Assembly: GCA_014642895.1 (NCBI GenBank)
Contig: BMJD01000015.1
Coordinates: 1 to 64,000, forward strand
From: Lentibacillus populi
Lineage (GTDB): Bacteria; Bacillota; Bacilli; Bacillales; Amphibacillaceae
Length of the DNA: 64,000 nt
Reading direction: 5' to 3'
Numbering within the stretch: position 1 is the first letter of the stretch; each line of letters starts with the position of its first letter. The notes beneath the pieces were generated by a model. The model searched no databases and was not told where the DNA came from. It saw nothing but the letters and a program-made list of their open reading frames with translations. Both the position numbers and the translations under genes were made by a program. Of the stretch, positions 8,896 to 16,665 are shown piece after piece.

Positions 8896-8940
8896 AAAAA
8901 AGCAGGCTTCCTGCCGTGTTCCGACAAGAAGCCTGCTTTT
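8896..8940 (-). terminator. Attenuator terminator in the codBA leader
   Basis: A 13-bp stem (AAAAGCAGGCTTC with GAAGCCTGCTTTT) with a 17-nt loop and a T run on the minus strand lies between the PyrR-binding element and codB. This is the place expected for the terminator of a pyr-type attenuator. The remaining 8722-8895 stretch should hold no gene; it is untranslated leader. Confidence 0.85.
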
Positions 8941-9018
8941 ATAGGCATCAGCCACCTATACTTTTAGGGGACAATGCACCCTTTTTGTGTACATCAGACC
9001 CATAATGTTGCATTCCGC

Positions 9019-9051
9019 TTCCCTTGTCAGCCTCACGGGACTGAATTAAAG
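9019..9051 (-). promoter_or_regulatory. PyrR-binding RNA element (pyr attenuator)
   Basis: The minus strand at 9042-9029 reads AGTCCCGTGAGGCT, a perfect fit to the PyrR-binding loop consensus ARUCCNGNGAGGYU. Flanking bases pair into a stem (CAG with CTG, CCTT with AAGG). In Bacillus pyr operons UMP-loaded PyrR binds this loop, stabilises it and lets the downstream terminator form. Here it precedes codBA, so cytosine salvage would be switched off when pyrimidines are plentiful. Confidence 0.88.
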
Positions 9052-9073
9052 GTACCAGTATTTAATTAGTTAT

Positions 9074-9102
9074 AGTATTGCAGATGCCATTTATTTTGTC
9101 AA
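9074..9102 (-). promoter_or_regulatory. Probable sigma-A promoter of codBA
   Basis: On the minus strand TTGACA and AATACT are separated by 17 nt, about 25 nt before the PyrR element. The -35 box is perfect; the -10 matches four of six consensus bases. Confidence 0.55.
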
Positions 9103-9208
9103 TGGAAAAACTAGGATGCCTAGGAACGCCCTGAATATTCCGTGACCTGCACGCCGTAGTAAATTATCAACGACTTTGCTTAGATAACCTATTCTTTAAT
9201 AACTACTC

Positions 9209-9925
9209 TTAATAACCCGAAAATTCCTCCGCACGAATATTATCCTCATTAGCGCCAGCCTCAACCAGCATTTTGTGCATTGCTTGAACCATCCCGGCAG
9301 GTCCCGCTAGGTAATAAATCGGTGTACTGATATCCGAAACATGTCGTTTTAACATTTCAGCGTCAATATGGCCGCTTTCTCCGATCCATTCGTCGGAATC
9401 CGTTTCCGTCATGACGGGCACAAAGTTGAAATTTGGATTTTTCTCAGCCAGTTCCTTTAAATCAGACTGGAATGGTGCATCTTCCGGGGTTTTATTGGAA
9501 AACAGCAATGTCATATCATGTGACGTTTTTTGATAAGTAGCCTCAGCAATCATGCTTCGGATCGGAGTAATACCGATGCCTCCAATCAGAAAAACAGCTG
9601 GTGTGGATTCTGTTTTGTGCAATGTAAAATTACCATGGGGTGCATCAAATTTCACTTCACTGCCCACAGGCAAATCCTTCAGCACCCGTTTAAAAGCGGA
9701 ATCACGTAAACGAGTTGCTGTAACCAATTCATTTTCACTCGGTGCATATACAAACGAAAATGCTCTAGTGTTTCCTTCTTCATCCGTCTCACTTGGATCA
9801 ATTAAGGTAAAATCACCAAATTGTCCTGCTTTAAATTCAAAGCCATCTGGTTTTTCCCAATGAAACGCCATGGTCTCGTTCGCTATTATTTCCTTTTTCA
9901 ACAATTTAATCGTATAGCTTGCCAT
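9209..9925 (-). CDS. FAD/NAD(P)-binding oxidoreductase of the ferredoxin reductase type
   Basis: A 238-aa soluble flavoprotein reductase. An N-terminal FAD-binding barrel has the RAFSFV motif (about residues 55-60, the usual RxYS-type site altered to RAFS). The NAD(P)-binding half begins with FLIGGIGITPIRSM (about 110-123) and ends with a YLAGPAGMV segment and a terminal EEFSGY. No iron-sulfur cysteine cluster is seen, so it is a reductase module without its own ferredoxin domain. The ATG at 9925 is 9 nt after GGGAG; a TTG nine bases upstream is less likely. It is isolated, so its electron acceptor is unknown. Confidence 0.82.
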   Translation of the reverse strand: MASYTIKLLKKEIIANETMAFHWEKPDGFEFKAGQFGDFTLIDPSETDEEGNTRAFSFVYAPSENELVTATRLRDSAFKRVLKDLPVGSEVKFDAPHGNFTLHKTESTPAVFLIGGIGITPIRSMIAEATYQKTSHDMTLLFSNKTPEDAPFQSDLKELAEKNPNFNFVPVMTETDSDEWIGESGHIDAEMLKRHVSDISTPIYYLAGPAGMVQAMHKMLVEAGANEDNIRAEEFSGY

Positions 9926-10082
9926 GCTATCCAACTCCCTTTTATATAATTAAAATCCCCATAATATATTGTTTAGCGGGGACTTGTACATGACGAAACA
10001 CTTATTTACTTCCGAGTTTATTTTATTATTACCCTAATTATACCAAAAATAATCGAAATTGAACGTAACCGTGCTCGCAAAG

Positions 10083-10141
10083 AGGTGGAAAGGTTCTTTG
10101 CCCCTTATAGTAAGGAGCTGGGAAAAAGAGCCTTCCACCTT
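10083..10141 (-). terminator. Long hairpin after the lipoprotein gene
   Basis: AGGTGGAAAGG and CCTTCCACCT pair, with one bulge, around a purine- and pyrimidine-rich loop of about 37 nt, 20 nt after the lipoprotein stop. The T content after the minus-strand arm is modest (CTCTTT). Confidence 0.5.
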
Positions 10142-10161
10142 GTTCCATCCCTTTATTTGCA

Positions 10162-11292
10162 TTATTGATAATTTACAATAGCTGGGGCCGGATCAAGCTT
10201 CAACACATCTTCTGGTGAAAGGAGTGGTTCATCTTTCTTGTAAAAGAGCTTAAATCCACCATATTGAATTGGTTCATCCCGCACCAGTTTCCCATATGCA
10301 CTCATTTTTACCGTTGATTCACCAAACCCATCATAATTTAGCGGTACTTCAACATGTTCTGTCGGTTTGATTTGTTCTTTATTCGTAACAATACCATTAC
10401 CAAATTGATGGACAAGCACCATCTTATCTGTCAAATTATTTTTTTCGACTAGTTTGTCAACATATTCGACTGCCTCCTGGATTTCCGTCCCATCGACATG
10501 TCCCAAGTCTTCACCAGGAATCTCACCCTCTTCAACACTATATTCCGTGTCAATAGCTAAATGAACATGGGGCAATTTTAAATAGGACTCAACTTCCCTC
10601 ACCTCACGCATAACTGGTGCCTGCCCCAGCTGAATATCTAAAATTAATAAGGCTCCGTTATTTTCGGCAAGTTTTGCATACTGATCAATTACCTCTGTAT
10701 CTGGCTTGGTAATATATAAGCCATCCGACCCAGGTGTGCGTTGTGCAACGGTAGCAATTAGTTCAATTGCCGGGATGGCAGGGCGTTCGGGATCGGCCTT
10801 TGAATAAGCCTCTGTCTGCTTCTTTAGTCTGTCCATCATTTCATCAGGAGAATATTCTCCAAGAAACCCCATATTCTCCGATTTTGGTGTACCATAAAAG
10901 GCGACTACCCGATTGTTTTTTAACGGCCCATTACTGAAATCCTTTTTCCCTTTTAATAAGGTCTGACCGAGTGGAACCGTTCTTTTGCTGTCTTCCCCAT
11001 GCGCTTCAGCAGCAGGCATCTGTGTTTTTGTATCGGATGAATAATTGTCCTCTAATGATCTGGCATCCTTTGGCGGCTCAATCGGTTCAAAGGGTTTCAT
11101 CGCCGGTATTGCTTCCTTATCGTTTTTTTGTTGCGGATCTTTCTTTGTCTTCTGACTGTCAGTTGATTGATCCGTTTTTGATGCATGATCTTGTTCAGCA
11201 TGGTCACCCTTATTTGACATTGTTGTCGTGCTGCATGCTGTAAGTAGTATAACTCCAACGATGATTAGGGGGATGGCCATACATTTAAGCAT
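10162..11292 (-). CDS. Conserved-type lipoprotein of unknown function
   Basis: A 376-aa secreted lipoprotein with a signal peptide and lipobox LTAC, cleaved before Cys20. A charged linker rich in Lys, Asp, Gln and Ser follows (about residues 21-90), then a globular region. The globular part has alternating strand/helix character with motifs such as VVAFYGTP, LLILDIQLG, LAIDTEYS and MVLVHQFGNG, which suggests a TIM-barrel-like fold, possibly hydrolase-related. I do not recognise a named family and infer no substrate. It appears monocistronic, between the manA terminator and a hairpin of its own. Confidence 0.75.
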   Translation of the reverse strand: MLKCMAIPLIIVGVILLTACSTTTMSNKGDHAEQDHASKTDQSTDSQKTKKDPQQKNDKEAIPAMKPFEPIEPPKDARSLEDNYSSDTKTQMPAAEAHGEDSKRTVPLGQTLLKGKKDFSNGPLKNNRVVAFYGTPKSENMGFLGEYSPDEMMDRLKKQTEAYSKADPERPAIPAIELIATVAQRTPGSDGLYITKPDTEVIDQYAKLAENNGALLILDIQLGQAPVMREVREVESYLKLPHVHLAIDTEYSVEEGEIPGEDLGHVDGTEIQEAVEYVDKLVEKNNLTDKMVLVHQFGNGIVTNKEQIKPTEHVEVPLNYDGFGESTVKMSAYGKLVRDEPIQYGGFKLFYKKDEPLLSPEDVLKLDPAPAIVNYQ

Positions 11293-11361
11293 ATTTTCAC
11301 TTCCTTTTAAGGCAAATACTGGTTGGGAAAATTGTCGAACTCATGATTCTTATGTATAAAA

Positions 11362-11392
11362 TACCCCAGTTCATTATTTTTAAACCGGGATA
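11362..11392 (-). terminator. Probable terminator of manA
   Basis: TACCCCAGTT and AACCGGGATA pair imperfectly (two mismatches) around an AT-rich 11-nt loop, with TTTTAT after it on the minus strand, just after the manA stop. Confidence 0.5.
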
Positions 11393-11399
11393 CCATTCC

Positions 11400-12356
11400 T
11401 TACGTATGCGATAGGACAAATTCTGCTTTCCCGGCAATTTCATATTCCTTTATACCGTGGGGTAAAATAAAATGATTGCCTTTTACGAGGTTATAAGCCT
11501 TCCCATCAATTTTCATTGTAGCACTGCCATTGATAACACTTACCTGTAAAAAGTCCTGATCCTGATTCCGAACTGTCTCTCCATTCAACATCCAATGATA
11601 AACACTGAAGTACTTCTCTTCTACCAGCTTTTTCACAGTCAAATCCCCAAGTGTTTCTTCCTGTTGCCGGGGAACTGCTTGTTGATACGGAACAGTAATA
11701 ACTTCTTTTGCTCGTTCCAAATGTAATTCTCGCTTGTGACCATCTGCTCCAACCCGATCATAATCATAAACGCGATACGTAATATCCGAACTCTGCTGGG
11801 TTTCCAGAATGACGATTCCCTTACCGATCGCATGTATCGTACCACTTGGAACATAGATGAAATCACCAGCCTTAACGCTGACATGCTTCAGCAGCTTGTC
11901 CCACTCCCCATTGTTCATCCGTGATGCTAATTCTTCCTTTGATTTGGCATGGTGTCCCAAAACAATTTCAGCTCCCGGCTCTGCATGAAGTACATACCAG
12001 CATTCCGTTTTTCCGTATGGCTGGTCTTCCACTTCCCGGGCAAATTGATCGTCGGGGTGCACCTGTACCGACAAATCATCGTCAGCATCCAGAATTTTAA
12101 CCAATAACGGAAATGCTTCCTTGTTATCTTCACGTTTATTGAATAGTTCTCCATGCTCCTTCCAAGCGTCCGCCAGCGTTTTCCCTGCAAGCGGGCCATT
12201 AGTAATCATACTTGGACCATTATCATGTGCGGAAATCACCCAGGCTTCTCCAGTTTTATCACTAGGAATTTCATAACCATATAATGTTGAAAGTTTACTT
12301 CCTCCCCAAATACGTTCCTGTAATACAGGCTTTAAAAATATCGGCTCTTGATACAT
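11400..12356 (-). CDS. manA: Mannose-6-phosphate isomerase, class I
   Basis: A 318-aa zinc enzyme interconverting mannose-6-phosphate and fructose-6-phosphate. The typical metal-site patterns are present: SVQVHPDD (about residues 93-100) and GKTECWYVL (about 109-117), then the conserved PSGTIHAIGKGI region. The size fits the short Bacillus-type enzyme, smaller than the about 390-aa enterobacterial form. An upstream extension in the same frame lacks a ribosome site; the ATG at 12356 follows GGAGG. It is a single gene divergent from the damaged acetyltransferase gene. Confidence 0.92.
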   Translation of the reverse strand: MYQEPIFLKPVLQERIWGGSKLSTLYGYEIPSDKTGEAWVISAHDNGPSMITNGPLAGKTLADAWKEHGELFNKREDNKEAFPLLVKILDADDDLSVQVHPDDQFAREVEDQPYGKTECWYVLHAEPGAEIVLGHHAKSKEELASRMNNGEWDKLLKHVSVKAGDFIYVPSGTIHAIGKGIVILETQQSSDITYRVYDYDRVGADGHKRELHLERAKEVITVPYQQAVPRQQEETLGDLTVKKLVEEKYFSVYHWMLNGETVRNQDQDFLQVSVINGSATMKIDGKAYNLVKGNHFILPHGIKEYEIAGKAEFVLSHT

Positions 12357-12497
12357 CTTTTTCCCTCCATTGATTAGAGTACAAGGACAGACTCTTTCTT
12401 TCAGCAGCAGGTAATCTCCCTTTCTTGTTGACAGATGCCCGTCCCTGTACCCCATGGTATAATAAGAATATCTTGCAAAAAGTTAGGAGAATCGTTT

Positions 12498-13036
12498 TTG
12501 AATACCCCATTATATATGTTACATCAATTAGATGATATTCCAAACAACTCGCTTCCAAACAGCTACCGATTTCGCCTGTTTCGACAAAAAAATGATAGTG
12601 AAACATGGGCAAAAATCGTGACGGCAACAGGTGAATTTCCGGATGAAAACAAAGCAATAGAACGTTTTAACAATGAATTCAAACCCCATCCAAACGAAGT
12701 GCCCAAGCGGATAATCTTTCTGGAAACCTCTGATGGACATGCTGCAGGTACTGCTACGGCTTGGTTTGGGGGGAATGGAATAAAGAAACGATTGGGCGTT
12801 TACATTGGGTTGAAATCACACCAGAGTTTCAAGGTAAAAAACTCGGGAGACCGTTAATAGCTGAAGCAATGAAGCTTCTCTCCCAATATCACCGGCAGGC
12901 CTATTTGAAAACACAAGAAAGCAGTCTGGCTGCCATTCATATTTACAATCAATTTGGCTTCAAACCAGTTTGTACTACAAACGAGCAGCAAACTGCCTGG
13001 GATCGTGTTTTTCATTCATTAAAAAAGAGAGTGTAA
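12498..13036 (+). pseudogene. GNAT acetyltransferase interrupted by a frameshift
   Basis: The gene starts at TTG 12498 with AGGAG 8 nt upstream. The first frame is coherent up to TATAWFG; the continuation (EWNKETIGRLHWVEITPEF, then GKKLGRPLIAEAMKLL, an acetyl-CoA-binding-type motif, and a C-terminal FGFKPV) is in another frame. The switch lies at a run of six G (12768-12773); one more G would restore a single frame of about 179 aa. This may be a sequencing error, a recent mutation or slipped-strand phase variation. The family is N-acetyltransferase; the substrate is unknown. Confidence 0.8.
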
Positions 13037-13049
13037 CGACTCCCTTTTT
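13022..13049 (+). terminator. Terminator overlapping the acetyltransferase stop
   Basis: AAAAAGAGAGT and ACTCCCTTTTT pair with one mismatch around a 6-nt loop that contains the stop codon, and the 3' arm supplies the T run. Confidence 0.6.
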
Positions 13050-13060
13050 CGGATTATCCC

Positions 13061-13180
13061 TGGCCAAATTCCAGTCTATTTCTCGATCATTTTCGAGTAT
13101 CTCTCGATCGTTTTCAGACGTCTATTGACCGACTTTTAGCGTCCCTCGATCATCTCTCCAGTTGCTATCGATCGATTATT
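13061..13180. repeat. 21-bp-period repeat array in the 13-kb gap
   Basis: TCGATCATTTTC at 13083, TCGATCGTTTTC at 13104, TTGACCGACTTTT at 13125 and TCGATCATCTC at 13146 are exactly 21 nt apart. A fifth degenerate copy starts near 13167 and a weak one near 13061. The array fills most of the gap between the acetyltransferase and glpX. The rest of 13181-13408 holds two hairpins (13216-13245 and 13373-13398) and no gene. Confidence 0.85.
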
Positions 13181-13372
13181 TTTCACACCTCTCAATTACT
13201 GAATCGTAACGATGTGCCCTGTCGAGAGACGACCTCCCACAGGGCTTTCAATAAGACTTATTCGGTAAATCACTCCTTTTCTTTCCCAGTCAAATCCTTT
13301 AATTTTATCCCGTTTTCTTTACAATATTTTATCATAGCTCCTACCTTATGCCGTTACCTTTTAGATGAACTT

Positions 13373-13398
13373 GACATTCGCCCACAATGGCGAATGTC
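13373..13398. terminator. Perfect hairpin after glpX
   Basis: A 10-bp perfect stem (GACATTCGCC with GGCGAATGTC) with a 6-nt loop lies 10 nt beyond the glpX stop. It has no good T run on either strand, so it may act as an RNA 3'-end stabiliser rather than a terminator. Confidence 0.5.
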
Positions 13399-13408
13399 TT
13401 AGTGAATC

Positions 13409-14356
13409 TTATACTTTGGAGTGAATCGTATGCCTGCTTTCAATATAGCGTAATTTTCGCTCTTTCCCGTTAATAAGGATTGATTGTGTAATATGGTTTC
13501 TATGCTCTGTCCTGATGCCATTCAAAAGCAGATTATCGGTAACACCCGTAGCAGTAAAGACGCAATCATCCGAGCTAATGAGCTGCTGATGATTCAATAC
13601 AAGCTTCGTTTCGGGTAAGCCCATCTGCAAACATCGCTCTATTTCTTCGTCATTTCGTGGCTTGAGTCTAGCCTGCATTTCTCCACCAAGACATTTAACA
13701 GCGACGGCACCAAGAACACCCTCGGGCGCCCCACCGATCCCAATAAACATATCGACATCAGCATTTTCCATACAAGTTGCCGTTGCATAAATCACATCAC
13801 CGTCATGGAAGAGGTGTACTTTTGCACCCGCCGCTCTGATCGTCTCAATATATTCCTGATGTCTTGGTCGATCCTGAATGTAGATATTTAATTCTTTCAT
13901 TTTCTTCCCATTAGCCTGCGCTACCGCTTTCATGTTATCGAGGAGCGGCAATTCAATATTAACTTTCCCCCTCGCCTTTGGACCGACAACCAGCTTTTCC
14001 ATATACATATCCGGTGCATGAAGCAACGTTCCTTTTGGTGCTGCAGCTATGACAGTAATCGCATTACGCTGCCCATTTACCGTTGGAGTTGTGCCCTCAA
14101 TTGGATCAACCGCAATATCAACTTCAGGACCATTACCCAGTCCCAATTTTTCCCCGATAAACAGCATAGGAGCCTCATCAATTTCCCCTTCCCCTATCAC
14201 AACCGTTCCATTCATGTTCATCTGATTAAACGTATCACGCATGACATTTGTCGCTGCACCATCAGCAGCGATTTTGTCCCCACTGCCAATCCATGGCAAA
14301 GCAGCAATTGCAGCTGATTCCGTTACGTTTAAAAAATCTAATAGCAATGACTGCAT
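13409..14356 (-). CDS. glpX: Class II fructose-1,6-bisphosphatase (GlpX)
   Basis: A 315-aa Li+-sensitive phosphatase that dephosphorylates fructose-1,6-bisphosphate; GlpX proteins often accept sedoheptulose-1,7-bisphosphate too. Visible motifs are GSGDKIAADGAA (near residue 25), GEGEIDEAPMLFIGE (about 54-68, metal ligands) and DPIEGTTPT (about 84-92). IGGAPEGV lies near 190. The ATG at 14356 follows GGGGG. It is 17 nt after the RpiB-type gene and probably cotranscribed with it. In this operon it could serve the route that condenses erythrose-4-phosphate with a triose phosphate to sedoheptulose bisphosphate. That role is inferred from context. Confidence 0.92.
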   Translation of the reverse strand: MQSLLLDFLNVTESAAIAALPWIGSGDKIAADGAATNVMRDTFNQMNMNGTVVIGEGEIDEAPMLFIGEKLGLGNGPEVDIAVDPIEGTTPTVNGQRNAITVIAAAPKGTLLHAPDMYMEKLVVGPKARGKVNIELPLLDNMKAVAQANGKKMKELNIYIQDRPRHQEYIETIRAAGAKVHLFHDGDVIYATATCMENADVDMFIGIGGAPEGVLGAVAVKCLGGEMQARLKPRNDEEIERCLQMGLPETKLVLNHQQLISSDDCVFTATGVTDNLLLNGIRTEHRNHITQSILINGKERKLRYIESRHTIHSKV

Positions 14357-14373
14357 TAGATCATTCCCCCTAG

Positions 14374-14862
14374 TCAACAGCATTGATTACTTGCTACACC
14401 TTCCTGAAAGTTTCCGCTCCTAAATTCTTTTTCCTTTTCGTTAATTTTATCTACTTTACGTTTTGATCCTTCCGCCCATTCCACATTCAAATATGCTTCC
14501 ACAACCTTTTTCGCTACTTCAACACCGATAATTTGCGCACCCATTGTTACTATTTGAGCATTATTACTCAACTGTGCTCTTTCAGCAGAGTACGTATCAT
14601 GACATGTTGCTGCACGGATACCAGGATATTTGTTGGCAGCGATTGCAACACCAAGTCCAGTGCCACAGATCAAAATGCCACGTTCGAGTTTACCTTCACT
14701 AATCGCTTGTGATACCTCAAATGCGACATCAGGATAATCAACTGTTTCACAGGAATGACAGCCATAATCAACTATTTCATGATCGGTATTTTCTTCTATA
14801 AATTTTTTGATCCCTTCTTTTAGTTCGTACCCGTTATGATCCGCTCCAATAGCGATTTTCAT
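14374..14862 (-). CDS. RpiB/LacAB family isomerase (probable D-erythrulose-4-phosphate isomerase)
   Basis: A 162-aa aldose-ketose isomerase of the RpiB fold. It starts MKIAIGADHNGYELK, has VDYGCHSCETVDYPD (about residues 31-45), the active-site CGTGLGVAIAANK segment with its catalytic Cys (about 66-78), then GIRAATCHDTYSAERAQLSNNA. Ribose-5-phosphate isomerase activity is the default reading. Beside an erythritol-type dehydrogenase and a DhaK-type kinase the more likely role is converting D-erythrulose-4-phosphate to D-erythrose-4-phosphate, as RpiB-family DerI does in mycobacteria. It is separated from dhaL by a strong terminator, so read-through or its own promoter is needed. Confidence 0.85.
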   Translation of the reverse strand: MKIAIGADHNGYELKEGIKKFIEENTDHEIVDYGCHSCETVDYPDVAFEVSQAISEGKLERGILICGTGLGVAIAANKYPGIRAATCHDTYSAERAQLSNNAQIVTMGAQIIGVEVAKKVVEAYLNVEWAEGSKRKVDKINEKEKEFRSGNFQEGVASNQCC

Positions 14863-14920
14863 GGTGAAAACCCCTTTCAATGTATAAATCATTTTATCGA
14901 CTAATTTCATTTTACATTCC

Positions 14921-14950
14921 AAAAAAAGAATCAGAACTATACTCTGATTC
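14921..14950 (-). terminator. Strong terminator between dhaL and the isomerase gene
   Basis: GAATCAGA, a 7-nt loop and TCTGATTC are followed by seven T on the minus strand, 40 nt after the dhaL stop. It should set rpiB-glpX expression below that of the upstream genes. Confidence 0.85.
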
Positions 14951-14989
14951 CTGTTATTTGTATTTAATTTGCGAAATTCTTTAAAATAA

Positions 14990-15646
14990 CTAACTTACTT
15001 TTCTTGAATAGTCTTCAATAAACTCCAAAAAGGTAGCTAAAATGTAATAAGCAGAGGTTGCACCCGGATCCTGGACACCAATTGACCTTTCACCTAGCCT
15101 GCTTGAGCGCCCCTTCCTCGATGCAAGATCCTTCGTTGCATGCATTCCTTCTTTTGCTGCAGTTACTGCTTCATGAAATAGTTGCAAAAAATCCTGTGTC
15201 CCATCATATTTGTTCTTTATAACGTTTACAAACGGGTCGAGTGTATCAACCATGGTTTTATCTCCTACCTTAGCCTTTCCCCGTTCCTTTACTCCATTTC
15301 CGAAGGCAACCCAGAAATACGCTAAATCTTCACCATTTAGCACTACCTTATTCTTAATTATTTTAGCTCCTCTCATGAAGCCCGTTGCGTATAGCGGACC
15401 TACGGAAGAACCGACAGCATTTAAGAATGTTTTCCCTACAGCAATACTAATTTTGCCGCAGTCCTCCTCGTCGACCAGATCATTATCAAGTTTAGCTTTT
15501 ACTGCCTGCCAGCCAATTGACATGGTGACTCCATGATCTCCATCACCCAATTTACGATCAAGCTCACAAAGGTAATCCTTTTCTGCTTCGATCATGTCAA
15601 TCACCTTTTTGAAATATGCTTTAAATTCTCTTGCTGTCAATTCCAT
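14990..15646 (-). CDS. dhaL: DhaL-type kinase subunit (ADP/ATP-binding)
   Basis: A 218-aa nucleotide-binding subunit of a dihydroxyacetone-kinase family enzyme. Family marks are KLGDGDHGVTMSIGW (about residues 32-46), the NAVGSSVGPLYATGF region (about 77-91) and the C-terminal GRSSRLGERSIGVQDPGATS (about 177-196). In the ATP-dependent kinases DhaL works with DhaK; in PTS-dependent ones it carries ADP and needs DhaM, which is absent here. The ATG at 15646 follows AAGGAGG. It lies 14 nt behind dhaK. The probable substrate is a C4 ketose (erythrulose) rather than dihydroxyacetone, judged from the neighbours. Confidence 0.9.
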   Translation of the reverse strand: MELTAREFKAYFKKVIDMIEAEKDYLCELDRKLGDGDHGVTMSIGWQAVKAKLDNDLVDEEDCGKISIAVGKTFLNAVGSSVGPLYATGFMRGAKIIKNKVVLNGEDLAYFWVAFGNGVKERGKAKVGDKTMVDTLDPFVNVIKNKYDGTQDFLQLFHEAVTAAKEGMHATKDLASRKGRSSRLGERSIGVQDPGATSAYYILATFLEFIEDYSRKVS

Positions 15647-15660
15647 TTTTTTAATCCTCC

Positions 15661-16665
15661 TTATTTCTGAACAAACATTGGACAATCAACAGGATGGTGA
15701 ACGGCTTTTTTCAATTCATCATCTAATTTCATTAAGGTTACCGAACATCCTCCCATTTCTAGCGATGTAATGTAATCCCCCACATAAGAGCGATAAATAG
15801 TAATCCCAAGTTCATTTAACAGTTGTTCAACCCTGCGATAAACGATATATAATTCCATTCTGGGGATTGATCCTAAGCCATTCACGAGAACCGCCACATC
15901 GTCACCATTATTTATTTCAATATCTGCCAAAATATCACGTACAAGACGCTCGGCAACACGATCTGCTGACTCCAGTTTTCCTTTTTCAATACCCGGTTCA
16001 CCATGATGGCCTAACCCAATCTCCATCTCATCTTCACCGATCTCAAAGCTTGGTTCACCAGTTTGTGGCAAGGAACAAGGAGTAAGGCCAACACCCATGG
16101 AACGTGTATTTTCGTTTGCTTTTTCCGCCATTCGTACGACATCATTTAGGCCATATCCGAAATCAGCTGCAGCGCCGGCCGCTTTATAGACAAAGAATTC
16201 ACCAGCAATACCACGACGTTTCTCTTTTTCCGCTTTTAGAGCAGATGCGACATCATCAGTCACCAAAGCCATTCCTACCTCTATGTCTTCTTCTAAATCT
16301 GCCATCTCAGCTGCCATGCCGAAATTCATGACATCACCAGCATAGTTACCATATAAATAAACAACGCCGGCTCCTTTATCGATAGCTTTGGTAACCTCCA
16401 AAATTGGATCCGGGGAGGGGGAGGCAAAGATATTCCCTACCGCTACACCATCTGCCATCCCTGCACCTACATATCCCATAAAAGCAGGTTCATGTCCAGA
16501 ACCCCCGCCAATAAGGATACCAACTTTTCTATCTTTGTTTGCCTTTTTCGTCACAAGAGACCGTTTATTCGTTGGCAGTTGACTTATATAATCAGGGTGT
16601 GCCATGACATACCCTTCTATCATTTCCTCTACAACATCTACCGGACTATTTATCAGTTTTTTCAT
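15661..16665 (-). CDS. dhaK: DhaK-type ketose kinase subunit (probable erythrulose kinase)
   Basis: A 334-aa ketose-binding subunit. It shows the GILIGGGSGHEPAFMGYVG motif (about residues 49-67, including the His that forms a hemiaminal with the ketose) and LYGNYAGDVMNFGMA. It also shows LGHHGEPGIEKG, the substrate-loop region near residue 219, and LVNGLGSIPRMELYI. With DhaL it would phosphorylate dihydroxyacetone or, given the dehydrogenase and isomerase in this operon, D-erythrulose. No DhaM phosphotransferase protein is nearby, so ATP is the likelier donor. GGGAG precedes the ATG. It is 360 nt from the permease gene upstream. Confidence 0.9.
   Translation of the reverse strand: MKKLINSPVDVVEEMIEGYVMAHPDYISQLPTNKRSLVTKKANKDRKVGILIGGGSGHEPAFMGYVGAGMADGVAVGNIFASPSPDPILEVTKAIDKGAGVVYLYGNYAGDVMNFGMAAEMADLEEDIEVGMALVTDDVASALKAEKEKRRGIAGEFFVYKAAGAAADFGYGLNDVVRMAEKANENTRSMGVGLTPCSLPQTGEPSFEIGEDEMEIGLGHHGEPGIEKGKLESADRVAERLVRDILADIEINNGDDVAVLVNGLGSIPRMELYIVYRRVEQLLNELGITIYRSYVGDYITSLEMGGCSVTLMKLDDELKKAVHHPVDCPMFVQK

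Noticed and set aside
8722..8955. N-terminal extension of CodB to 8955
   Set aside because: The extension contains the attenuator hairpin, has no ribosome site and makes the protein 78 residues longer than CodB usually is.
12295..12657. 120-codon minus-strand frame across the manA promoter
   Set aside because: It overlaps both manA and the opposite acetyltransferase gene and resembles nothing; the manA and acetyltransferase readings are better.
12498..13036. Programmed ribosomal frameshift in the acetyltransferase
   Set aside because: No slippery heptamer with a downstream stimulatory structure, and this family is not known for recoding; mutation, phase variation or sequencing error is simpler.
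13409..16665. Glycerol/dihydroxyacetone utilisation operon
   Set aside because: No glycerol dehydrogenase, glpF or DhaM is present, and the dehydrogenase and permease look like polyol (tetritol) types.
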